From contig JASCOV010000004.1 of the NCBI GenBank assembly GCA_029960045.1, positions 124,001-188,000 on the forward strand: a DNA stretch of 64,000 bases, written 5' to 3'. The stretch comes from Flavobacteriaceae bacterium PS02293 (GTDB lineage Bacteria > Bacteroidota > Bacteroidia > Flavobacteriales > Weeksellaceae). A program made the position numbers and the translations under genes. This document shows, piece after piece, positions 24,927 through 31,631 of the stretch (within the stretch, counting starts at the first letter, position 1; the number at the start of each line of letters is the position of its first letter). The notes under the pieces were generated by a model. That model worked only from the letters and a program-made list of their open reading frames with translations, had not been told where the DNA came from and did no database searches.

Positions 24927-25090
24927 TTGTTTAGAGAAAAAAACAACTTGTGGTTGGCTTAAATGAGTTGTTTAGAGAAAAACACAACTTGTATTTGGTT
25001 TAATTGGGTTGTTTAGAGAAAAACACAACTTGTGGTTGGCTTAAATGAGTTGTTTAGAGAAAAACACAATTTGCATTTGGTTTAAACATA
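24927..25090. repeat. Four 41-bp tandem repeats with alternating variants
   Basis: Units start at 24927, 24968, 25009 and 25050, each with TTGTTTAGAGAAAAA followed by CACAACTTG or a close variant. Units one and three end GTGGTTGGCTTAAATGAG; units two and four end with an ATTTGGTTTAA form. So the array is two copies of an 82-bp dimer. Within each unit TTGT and ACAA can form a short hairpin. No coding frame is apparent. Confidence 0.85.
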
Positions 25091-25140
25091 ATGTCTGAAA
25101 AAAATATAAGTTTATGGATTAAATTTCTACTGATAACAAA

Positions 25141-25246
25141 AGCTGGGTAAGGGATGATAGCGGTTATCCTTTTTGTCGTTGGATTAATAATCAATTTGGG
25201 TGGGAAATGTTCCTGACAAAAAGATAATAGCGGACAGCCCGACCCG
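25141..25246 (-). repeat. Dispersed imperfect palindrome, copy A
   Basis: Arms TTATCCTTTTTGTC and GACAAAAAGATAA flank a centre with TTTGGGTGGGAAATGTTCC. The element aligns, in opposite orientation, with copy B at 62369-62474: both share an ATC(C)TTTTT...CAAAAA(G)GAT arm pair in which one arm lacks a base, a GGAAA..TTCC centre and GGACAGC/GTCGGGCTG ends. No gene is seen. Confidence 0.65.
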
Positions 25247-25349
25247 CTTATTTTTGCTGAACTGGAAATGTTCCTTGAAAATGTGAAATCGTATAAGCAA
25301 AAACAAAGGGTTACGCCCAAAAAATTATTATTTGAATTTGGTATTTGAT

Positions 25350-25357
25350 TATATTTG
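25350..25357 (+). promoter_or_regulatory. -7 promoter element, nearly leaderless, for DUF2490 gene
   Basis: TATATTTG fits TAnnTTTG and ends only four bases before the GTG at 25362. It supports GTG as start and a transcript with almost no leader. Confidence 0.5.
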
Positions 25358-25361
25358 TGGC

Positions 25362-26069
25362 GTGAAAAAGCTAGGGTTATTATTCATTTTTGTAGGTGTT
25401 TTTGTCTTTGCGCAAGATCATCTTTCGGGTTTCAATATGATGTCTTTTACTTATAAAGCTTCTCCGAAATGGATGGCTTATGTAGAACTGCAAACAAGAG
25501 CCAGACGAGATTATACAGTGATTGATTATTACGAAACGAAAGGTGGAGTTGGCTATAATATCACAAAAAATAATCAGGTTTTTGTAGGTCTTGGTCGTTA
25601 TGGAACTTACGAAAAGATGAAGATTTCTCAGGAAGAATTCAGGATGTGGCTGCAATATACTTTTACGCAAAGGCTTGGTAAACTGAAATTAGATCACAGG
25701 GGTAGGGCGGAGCAACGGTATTTCTACGCCAGCCAAACGGGCGAACACACAAAGGCAAACCGTTTCCGATACAGACTGAGCGCGACTTTGCCAATTAATA
25801 AAGATAAAATTCAGGAAGAGACATTTTTTGTAAATGCTTTTGAGGAGATATTCCTTGGACCTGTAGATCCGAACTTCAAACGTAACAGGACTTTCGCAGG
25901 TTTTGGCTATCAGTTCAATCACAGTTTATCTGTGACTTCGGGCTATATGTTTCAGCGGGAATTTGCTGCCAAAGGGAATGATAATTTTCACTTTTTGTAT
26001 TTCGCTCTCAATTTTACAATTGATGGGACGGATGAAGAGAAAGATATTGTGATCCCGATGGTGGATTAA
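25362..26069 (+). CDS. DUF2490 domain outer-membrane-type protein
   Basis: I choose GTG at 25362: it gives MKKLGLLFIFVGVFVFAQ, a good signal peptide, whereas a TTG at 25332 would add ten residues ahead of it. The mature protein is built of amphipathic beta-strands (GVGYNITKNNQVFVGLGRYG, GKLKLDHRGRAEQRYF, RFRYRLSATLPI, FAGFGYQFNHSLSVTSGY), the pattern of DUF2490, a small beta-barrel family of unknown function. It ends with FLYFALNFTID and a short acidic tail. It is a single gene closed by a long hairpin. Confidence 0.83.
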   Translation: MKKLGLLFIFVGVFVFAQDHLSGFNMMSFTYKASPKWMAYVELQTRARRDYTVIDYYETKGGVGYNITKNNQVFVGLGRYGTYEKMKISQEEFRMWLQYTFTQRLGKLKLDHRGRAEQRYFYASQTGEHTKANRFRYRLSATLPINKDKIQEETFFVNAFEEIFLGPVDPNFKRNRTFAGFGYQFNHSLSVTSGYMFQREFAAKGNDNFHFLYFALNFTIDGTDEEKDIVIPMVD

Positions 26070-26082
26070 AAAAAAATATTGA

Positions 26083-26188
26083 ACCACATAGGAACATAGG
26101 TACATTGTAGAAAGAAAAGGGTCAAATAAGATATGATTATTTATTTGATCCTTTTTTATATAGTTTTAGCTATGTGTCTATGTGGTTA
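26083..26188. terminator. Nested inverted repeat with inner bidirectional terminator
   Basis: The outer arms AACCACATAGGAACATAG (26083-26100) and CTATGTGTCTATGTGGTT (26171-26188) match at 16 of 18 positions. Inside, AAAAGGGTCAAATAA (26116-26130) pairs with TTATTTGATCCTTTT (26142-26156), followed by T. It separates two convergent genes and could stop transcription from both sides. Confidence 0.75.
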
Positions 26189-26192
26189 AATT

Positions 26193-26639
26193 CTAATATT
26201 TCTCTATCAGATAAAGATAAGCTTTCAGATATTTATTGAAACGTTTCAGATCTTTTTCTTCCAGTAATTCTGAACATCTTGTGAGATCCATATTGTCTCT
26301 CAGATCATTTAGTTTTACAGCAATTGCCAAAGGACTTTTCTCGATCCTTGCCACAAAAGCATCGTAATCGATGTGTTCTTCTTCACGTTTTGTAAGACTT
26401 TCCACTGCTTCCAGAATATAATCGGGGAAACCTTTTTCTTTCAGATATTCCAAAGAATATTCTGGATGATCTTCTACAACATCGTGCAGAACGCCAACAA
26501 TCTTTTCGTCGATGGTTTTTCCGGCGTTCATTACTCGGAAAACGTGACCTAAGTAAGGTGCATCGTATTTATCGGTTTGTTTTTTGTGTGCTTTGGTTGC
26601 TATTTTTATGGCTTTGTAGAGTAGTTCGTGTGTGGACAT
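26193..26639 (-). CDS. Small HD-domain hydrolase (RelA/SpoT hydrolase-like)
   Basis: The 148-residue protein has the metal-binding HD pattern: H32 in GHVFRV, H52-D53 in LHDVVED and D112 in KLNDLRDNMD. The segments DAPYLGHVFRVMNAGKTIDE and VKLNDLRDNMD resemble the hydrolase half of RelA/SpoT and the small alarmone hydrolases. It lacks synthetase, TGS and ACT domains. It might hydrolyse (p)ppGpp or another nucleotide; the sequence does not decide. The next gene upstream, a small secreted protein, ends only three bases away. Confidence 0.82.
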   Translation of the reverse strand: MSTHELLYKAIKIATKAHKKQTDKYDAPYLGHVFRVMNAGKTIDEKIVGVLHDVVEDHPEYSLEYLKEKGFPDYILEAVESLTKREEEHIDYDAFVARIEKSPLAIAVKLNDLRDNMDLTRCSELLEEKDLKRFNKYLKAYLYLIEKY

Positions 26640-26642
26640 TTT

Positions 26643-26957
26643 TTATTTCTTCTTCTTTAGTTTTATAGAATCTTTAGGCTTTTCAATTTTATATTGTTGA
26701 GATTTTGCTTGTTGAAGCTCAGAATATTGCTCGGTAGGTTTTTTATTAAGCATTTTGTATTTTGAAGCTTTTGACGAATCTACATTTTTATAAAATTTAT
26801 CGGTAGAATTATTTTCTAGCTCCAATGATTTTGCAGTGTCTGCTTTGAGATGTGGTTTTACTAAATCATTTTTGGACTTTGGCTTTTCTAATTTCTTTTC
26901 TTGTGAATAAGCAAAGCTATATGCAAAAATACCAATTAAGAGTATCAGTTTTTTCAT
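26643..26957 (-). CDS. Small secreted lysine-rich protein of unknown function
   Basis: The 104-residue protein starts with a signal peptide (MKKLILLIGIFAYSFAYSQ). The mature part is charged and has no hydrophobic core, with KLEKPKSKNDLVKP near the start and KDSIKLKKKK at the end; it is probably disordered. I recognise no family. The clean signal peptide and short gap to the HD gene make it likely to be a real gene. Confidence 0.65.
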   Translation of the reverse strand: MKKLILLIGIFAYSFAYSQEKKLEKPKSKNDLVKPHLKADTAKSLELENNSTDKFYKNVDSSKASKYKMLNKKPTEQYSELQQAKSQQYKIEKPKDSIKLKKKK

Positions 26958-26996
26958 TTGTTCAAATTTTAAAATGAAATTACAAAAAGAAAATGA

Positions 26997-27036
26997 AAAG
27001 CTGGTGTGAAAAATTTCAATTTTTTACACCAGCTTT
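26997..27036 (-). terminator. Terminator after 49-residue membrane protein gene
   Basis: AAAGCTGGTGT and ACACCAGCTTT form the stem, extended by A/T pairs (GAAAAA with TTTTTT). It lies six bases past the stop at 27042. Confidence 0.75.
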
Positions 27037-27041
27037 ATAAA

Positions 27042-27191
27042 TTAATCCCAATCCATAAATTCCTCATAAACAAAATATGAAATCGCAATATACAAAGTAT
27101 ATTTCAGGATTTTCTTAACTATTTTGTAGCTTCCAAAAAGAAGCGGATTATAAATAGATTTGTCGAAAGGTTTGTTTGTTGATTTTTCCAT
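27042..27191 (-). CDS. 49-residue small membrane protein
   Basis: ATG at 27189-27191 opens a 49-codon frame closed by TAA at 27042-27044. The protein reads MEKSTNKPFDKSIYNPLLFG and continues with KIVKKILK, one membrane helix (YTLYIAISYFVY) and EEFMDWD. It lies 31 bases after the oxidoreductase stop and is followed by a terminator. The amphipathic basic stretch before the helix and acidic end are those of a small single-pass membrane protein. I know no family for it. Confidence 0.55.
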   Translation of the reverse strand: MEKSTNKPFDKSIYNPLLFGSYKIVKKILKYTLYIAISYFVYEEFMDWD

Positions 27192-27222
27192 TTTTTTAAT
27201 TTTTAATTGTGGTTGAATTTGA

Positions 27223-27792
27223 TTAAAATGCTTTTATGATTTGTTGTTTCCAGTCGTCAATGATTTCAGAATTTGCCTTGTCAGCCTTGTCAAAGAAGAA
27301 GTGCTGATTGATTTCGAATCCACAATAACTGAAAATACCTTTGTCAGATGTTAAAGAAAGGGCTTTGTCCATTCCGATGCTTTCATACTCAGCTCTGGAT
27401 TTTCCGTGAGTGTTGATAATGGTTGCCTGTTTACCTGTAAGCAATCCTTTTTGTACGCCCTGGTCATAACGATACGCAAAACCATAACTGAAAACGCGGT
27501 CTATAAATCCTTTCATAACAGCAGGCATTCCTGTCCACCAGATTGGGTAGATAAATGTAATATGGTCTGCCCAAGAAATGTAATTTTGTTCCTGTATTAC
27601 ATCGTTCGTGACTCTTCCCATTCGCTGTCCTTCCATATCCTCCAACGAAAGGATTGGATTGAAATTAAGTTGATTCAAATCGCGGACAACAACTTCGTGT
27701 CCGTTATCCCATAAAAATTCAACAAGTGTCTGTTTGAATTGGCTGTTTATGCTATTTGGATTGGGGTGAGCATAAATGATTAAATGTTTCAT
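27223..27792 (-). CDS. Flavodoxin-fold NAD(P)H-dependent oxidoreductase (quinone reductase-like)
   Basis: The 189-residue protein belongs to the KefF/MdaB-type FMN reductases. MKHLIIYAHPNPNSINSQ binds the FMN phosphate; FIYPIWWTGMPAVMKGFIDR is the conserved central segment; TINTHGKSRAEYE follows. It would reduce quinones or other electrophiles with NAD(P)H in the cytoplasm. A perfect inverted repeat and -7 box lie directly upstream, and an AraC-type regulator gene is encoded 110 bases away in the same direction, which suggests local control. Confidence 0.9.
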   Translation of the reverse strand: MKHLIIYAHPNPNSINSQFKQTLVEFLWDNGHEVVVRDLNQLNFNPILSLEDMEGQRMGRVTNDVIQEQNYISWADHITFIYPIWWTGMPAVMKGFIDRVFSYGFAYRYDQGVQKGLLTGKQATIINTHGKSRAEYESIGMDKALSLTSDKGIFSYCGFEINQHFFFDKADKANSEIIDDWKQQIIKAF

Positions 27793-27826
27793 TGTCCTAT
27801 TTTTTTATTTTGATAGGACAAAAGTA
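27793..27826 (-). promoter_or_regulatory. -7 element and inverted repeat ahead of oxidoreductase gene
   Basis: TGTCCTAT (27793-27800) and ATAGGACA (27813-27820) are perfect 8-base arms around 12 bases. The minus-strand -7 box TACTTTTG covers 27819-27826 and overlaps the dyad by two bases. The dyad may be an operator at the start site or a hairpin at the messenger's 5' end. Confidence 0.5.
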
Positions 27827-27902
27827 GAGTAGTGTAACTTGCTAAAATTGTAAGAAAACGAAATCGCCAGTTGCTATGTTTATTTGGCAAACATTAAAAT
27901 TC

Positions 27903-28727
27903 TTATTCTTCTTTTGGATTGCAGATATCCTGTTGGAATCTGAGGTATTTTTTAGGACTTAGATTGATGTAGTATTTAAAGTCATGAATCAATTGGCTTT
28001 GGTCGTAATAGCCACACTCATTAACTATTTCGAACCAATCAATTTTTTTTGACATTGAAACTGAATCCTGAATAAGTCTGATAGATTTTACAAAACGCGA
28101 ATAGCGATTGATTTCTTTGGAAGTATAACCCAAATGCTTTTTTTGATTGAGTTGTATGTTTCTTTCAGTTTGATTTTGTTGGCTTGCGATTGATTTGATT
28201 GGATTTAAGTTTTCATCCGTAAAGTTTATCAGTTTCTCTACGATGTTATTTCTCTGTTTCAAATAAGGTTTGCAAAAGTCAAGAAGATAGTTGATTTGGT
28301 TTTCAGTACTTTTTATTTTATTAAGTTCCGTCCACAAAAGGGTAAAACAATTTTTTTCTAACAAATCATCTGGATTAATAGGAAAATGTTCAGCAATAGA
28401 TGTACTTCCGAAGAAGCGAAAAAAAGCATCGTCTTTGAAATTGGCGACCAGAATCTCTGAATTGGGAGGTAAAGAATATTCGAAAGATTGTTTTATCGGT
28501 CCCAAAACAATACATCTGTCAATTTCAATACTAGTGTTGTTTTTTGAATGAAGTATTGACTTTGTACCAAAATCAAATATCAAAATTGTCTGAAAAGGTG
28601 GGAGCAATGTTCTGGTAATGATTTCATCTGTGTTGTTTTCTGCGAAGTAAAAATGAGTGAAAATGTCTTCATAGTCTGTGGAAACAGCTATTCTGAAATT
28701 TCTATATTTTTCTTCATTTTCTGACAT
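27903..28727 (-). CDS. AraC-family transcriptional regulator
   Basis: The 274-residue protein has an N-terminal ligand-binding-like domain (about 1-165) and a C-terminal AraC DNA-binding domain with NRYSRFVKSIRLIQDSVSMS, NECGYYDQSQLIHDFKYYIN and LSPKKYLRFQQD. The first helix-turn-helix is shorter than usual. It lies in the same direction upstream of the flavodoxin-fold oxidoreductase and is the obvious candidate for its regulator; the inducer is unknown. Confidence 0.88.
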   Translation of the reverse strand: MSENEEKYRNFRIAVSTDYEDIFTHFYFAENNTDEIITRTLLPPFQTILIFDFGTKSILHSKNNTSIEIDRCIVLGPIKQSFEYSLPPNSEILVANFKDDAFFRFFGSTSIAEHFPINPDDLLEKNCFTLLWTELNKIKSTENQINYLLDFCKPYLKQRNNIVEKLINFTDENLNPIKSIASQQNQTERNIQLNQKKHLGYTSKEINRYSRFVKSIRLIQDSVSMSKKIDWFEIVNECGYYDQSQLIHDFKYYINLSPKKYLRFQQDICNPKEE

Positions 28728-28777
28728 TCTATTTCAAATTCCTAATAAAATCATATTCAAAAATAATCAAAACAAAT

Positions 28778-28809
28778 AAAAAAGCACCAAGTAATCTTGG
28801 CGCTTTTTG
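28778..28809 (-). terminator. Terminator of ftsK
   Basis: AAAAAGCACCAAG pairs with CTTGGCGCTTTTT (one A-C mismatch) around TAAT, followed on the minus strand by TTTATTTG. It lies 18 bases after the ftsK stop. Confidence 0.82.
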
Positions 28810-28826
28810 TATCAAATTTATTTAAA

Positions 28827-31304
28827 TTATCTCCCTTTCAACTCATCAAACAATCTCTCCAAAGAACCAAGGTCAGAGATCAAAACTTCTCTAGCTTTCG
28901 CACCATTGAAACCGCCAACTACGCCAGCTGCTTCCAACTGATCCATAATTCTTCCGGCTCTGTTATATCCCAATTTCAATTGCCTTTGAAGCATTGATGT
29001 TGAACCTTGTTGGGTTGAAATAACGATTCTTGCCGCATCTTCAAAAAGCTGATCTTTCTCGTTCGGGTCAAACGCTCCAACTGTAGAAGTTCCTTCCTCA
29101 CTGGAATATTCTGGAAGAAGATAAGCGTCCGGATATCCTTTTTGCTCACCAACGAACTCAGCAATTCTCTCCACTTCCGGCGTATCTACAAAGGCACATT
29201 GCAAACGTATCAAGTCGTTTCCGTTGAAATAAAGCATATCACCACGTCCAACCAATTGTTCCGCTCCCGGCGAATCCAAAATCGTCTTAGAATCGACTCC
29301 TGAAATTACTCGGAATGCAATCCTCGCTGGGAAATTCGCTTTGATCATACCTGTGATTACGTTTACAGAAGGTCTTTGTGTTGCAACAATCAAGTGGATT
29401 CCAATTGCTCTTGCCAGCTGAGCCAGACGTGCAATAGGATGTTCAACTTCTTTACCTGCAGTCATAATCAAATCTGCAAATTCATCGATTACCAAAACGA
29501 TGTAAGGCAAATAGCGGTGTCCATTTTCAGGATTCAGTTTTCTTTGGGCAAATTTGGCGTTGTATTCCTTGAGGTTTTTACAGAAAGCATTTTTCAAAAG
29601 ATCATAACGCTGATCCATTTCGATACAAAGTGAATTCAGCGTATTAATAACCTTGGCATTGTCTGTGATGATTGCATCATCTGTGTCAGGCAATTTTGCC
29701 AAATAATGTCTTTCGATTTTTGAATATAATGACAATTCTACTTTCTTCGGGTCTACCATTACGAATTTCAATTCGCTCGGGTGTTTCTTATATATTAATG
29801 AAGTAAGAATTGCATTGATCCCAACTGATTTTCCTTGTCCTGTAGATCCTGCCATTAAAAGGTGAGGCATTTTTGCAAGATCGGCAACGAAAACTTCATT
29901 AGAAATAGTCTTTCCAAAAACGATTGGCAAATCCATATCTGCCGTTTGGAATTTCGGCGAAGCCACCACAGATCTCATAGAAACCATTGTTGGATTTTTT
30001 CTTGGAACCTCAATTCCGATTGTTCCTTTTCCTGGCATTGGCGCAATGATTCTTATTCCCAATGCAGAAAGATTCAAGGCAATATCATCTTGAAGTTTTT
30101 TAATTGCTGACACTCGGATTCCTGCTTCCGGAACGATTTCGTAAAGTGTAACCGTTGGTCCTATCGTTGCTTTGATTTCAGAAATTCCAACATTGAAGGT
30201 TTTCAATAAGCCAACAATTCGGTTTTTATTTTCTTCAAGTTCTTCGTGGTTGATGGTGATTTCTTCGTTTCCATAATCCTTAAGCAAATCAATTGAAGGC
30301 ATTTGGAATTTAGCCAAATCTAATTTATGATCGTACAAACCGTGTTTGCTTACAAGGTCATCAGATTTTTGCTGCTCAGCATTCGGAACATAAACTTCCT
30401 CTTTTTTAACTTCTATATTAAGAGTGATGTCATCAGCAGGTTTAGCAACTGGAATATCTAAAATTGGTTTCTCAACAACAGGTTTTTGAATCGGAGTTTC
30501 AGTTGATAAAATAATTTCTGGTTGAGTCTCTTTAATTTCTTCAACAAAAGTCGTTTTATTAGGCGTTTTGATAGGCTCAAAATCCTGAGTCACTTTGATG
30601 TTGCTGAAATCATTGTCGGTTTTTATAGTTGTTTCATTAACCGCTAATTTTTCAGGTTGAATCTCATTTTCTAATTCTTCATCAGCTTCAAATTCCTCAT
30701 CAGAATCTGGCATCAGACCTTTCAGTTTTCCGAATGTATTGTCGTTAATATCATTCAGTTTATTCTTAATAGAACTCGGTCTCAGATTGAATTCCAAAAC
30801 AAAATATAATGCAAAACTTACCAAAAGTACCATCCAAAGCCCAACAGAACCGATGTAAGATTTCAGATAATCCATAATCTGATAACCGTAAACACCGCCC
30901 AAAACGCCTTCGCCACCTGTAACTGCACCAAAGAAAATAGGAACCCAGCAAATGAAAAACAAACTATGAGAAATCGTCTTCCAAGGTTTGAAATAAGTCT
31001 TTTTGAAAATTAAAGTTCCAAAAACCAAAAACAAAAATGCCACAACAAATGCTGCAACACCAATACTTTCGAAGATGAAAAGATTTCCCAGCCAATCGCC
31101 AATCTTACCAAAAATGTTGGATGAGACAACGGTTTTGTCCGACATTGTTCCGGCTTGGCTTTGGTCGGCTTTCCAGTTCATTAGATATGAAACGAAAGAA
31201 AGCGTCAAAACGACTGATAATACTATGAAAGTAATACCCGAAATGATTCTTGGTTTGGAGATAATCTTGCTTGTGGTACTTGTGTTTATTTCTTCTTTAC
31301 TCAT
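28827..31304 (-). CDS. ftsK: DNA translocase FtsK/SpoIIIE
   Basis: The protein pumps chromosomal DNA at the division septum. I start it at the ATG at 31304 (MSKEEINTST), 825 residues; a TTG at 31328 is an unlikely alternative. Four N-terminal membrane helices (about 20-170) are followed by a Pro/Glu/Lys-rich linker to about residue 330. The motor has Walker A GSTGQGKSVG (about 485) and Walker B YIVLVIDEFADL. The C-terminal gamma winged helix (STSMLQRQLKLGYNRAGRIM) reads polar DNA signals. The linker is short compared with E. coli FtsK, as usual for this phylum. It is monocistronic. Confidence 0.96.
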   Translation of the reverse strand: MSKEEINTSTTSKIISKPRIISGITFIVLSVVLTLSFVSYLMNWKADQSQAGTMSDKTVVSSNIFGKIGDWLGNLFIFESIGVAAFVVAFLFLVFGTLIFKKTYFKPWKTISHSLFFICWVPIFFGAVTGGEGVLGGVYGYQIMDYLKSYIGSVGLWMVLLVSFALYFVLEFNLRPSSIKNKLNDINDNTFGKLKGLMPDSDEEFEADEELENEIQPEKLAVNETTIKTDNDFSNIKVTQDFEPIKTPNKTTFVEEIKETQPEIILSTETPIQKPVVEKPILDIPVAKPADDITLNIEVKKEEVYVPNAEQQKSDDLVSKHGLYDHKLDLAKFQMPSIDLLKDYGNEEITINHEELEENKNRIVGLLKTFNVGISEIKATIGPTVTLYEIVPEAGIRVSAIKKLQDDIALNLSALGIRIIAPMPGKGTIGIEVPRKNPTMVSMRSVVASPKFQTADMDLPIVFGKTISNEVFVADLAKMPHLLMAGSTGQGKSVGINAILTSLIYKKHPSELKFVMVDPKKVELSLYSKIERHYLAKLPDTDDAIITDNAKVINTLNSLCIEMDQRYDLLKNAFCKNLKEYNAKFAQRKLNPENGHRYLPYIVLVIDEFADLIMTAGKEVEHPIARLAQLARAIGIHLIVATQRPSVNVITGMIKANFPARIAFRVISGVDSKTILDSPGAEQLVGRGDMLYFNGNDLIRLQCAFVDTPEVERIAEFVGEQKGYPDAYLLPEYSSEEGTSTVGAFDPNEKDQLFEDAARIVISTQQGSTSMLQRQLKLGYNRAGRIMDQLEAAGVVGGFNGAKAREVLISDLGSLERLFDELKGR

Positions 31305-31631
31305 TTTAAAAATCGACAATAGATGCAAATTTAATGTTTTTTATCAGTCATATAAATTGTTAAGAGATATTTTTAAATTATTTAAATTGAGATAGATTTT
31401 AGCATTCTAATTTTCAGTTAAAAACCCCTTATTAAGAACGTTTCAAAATAACGCTTCCAGCTTCCAAAGTGACAAAAAACAGTTTTTTTTGATGCCTTTG
31501 TGGTTTATCATCCTTATTTTTGTGAACTATAAATTTCAGAATGAAACCGCCACTGATTAAGCTTGTAATAAATGCCGATGATCATTTGGCTATAGCATTA
31601 TGACAAATAAAAAATATATAGATATCTACAT
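31305..31631. other. Divergent intergenic region between ftsK and ccsBA
   Basis: The 327 bases hold a minus-strand -7 box for ftsK (CAAATTTA at 31326-31333, that is TAAATTTG), a plus-strand box TATTTTTG at 31515-31522 for ccsBA, with TTG at 31489-31491 (spacing 23), and a short reading frame at 31541-31603 in the ccsBA leader (MKPPLIKLVINADDHLAIAL). The rest, including AACGCTTCCAGCTTCC near 31451, has no feature that I recognise. Confidence 0.5.

Noticed and set aside
24927..25090. Array resembling a CRISPR
   Set aside because: The period is only 41 bases, the segments between the common parts are themselves similar and alternate, and no cas genes are present. It is a tandem repeat.
25054..25320. 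88-codon minus-strand frame in the repeat region
   Set aside because: It covers the tandem repeats and palindrome copy A, and has no recognisable domain or signal.
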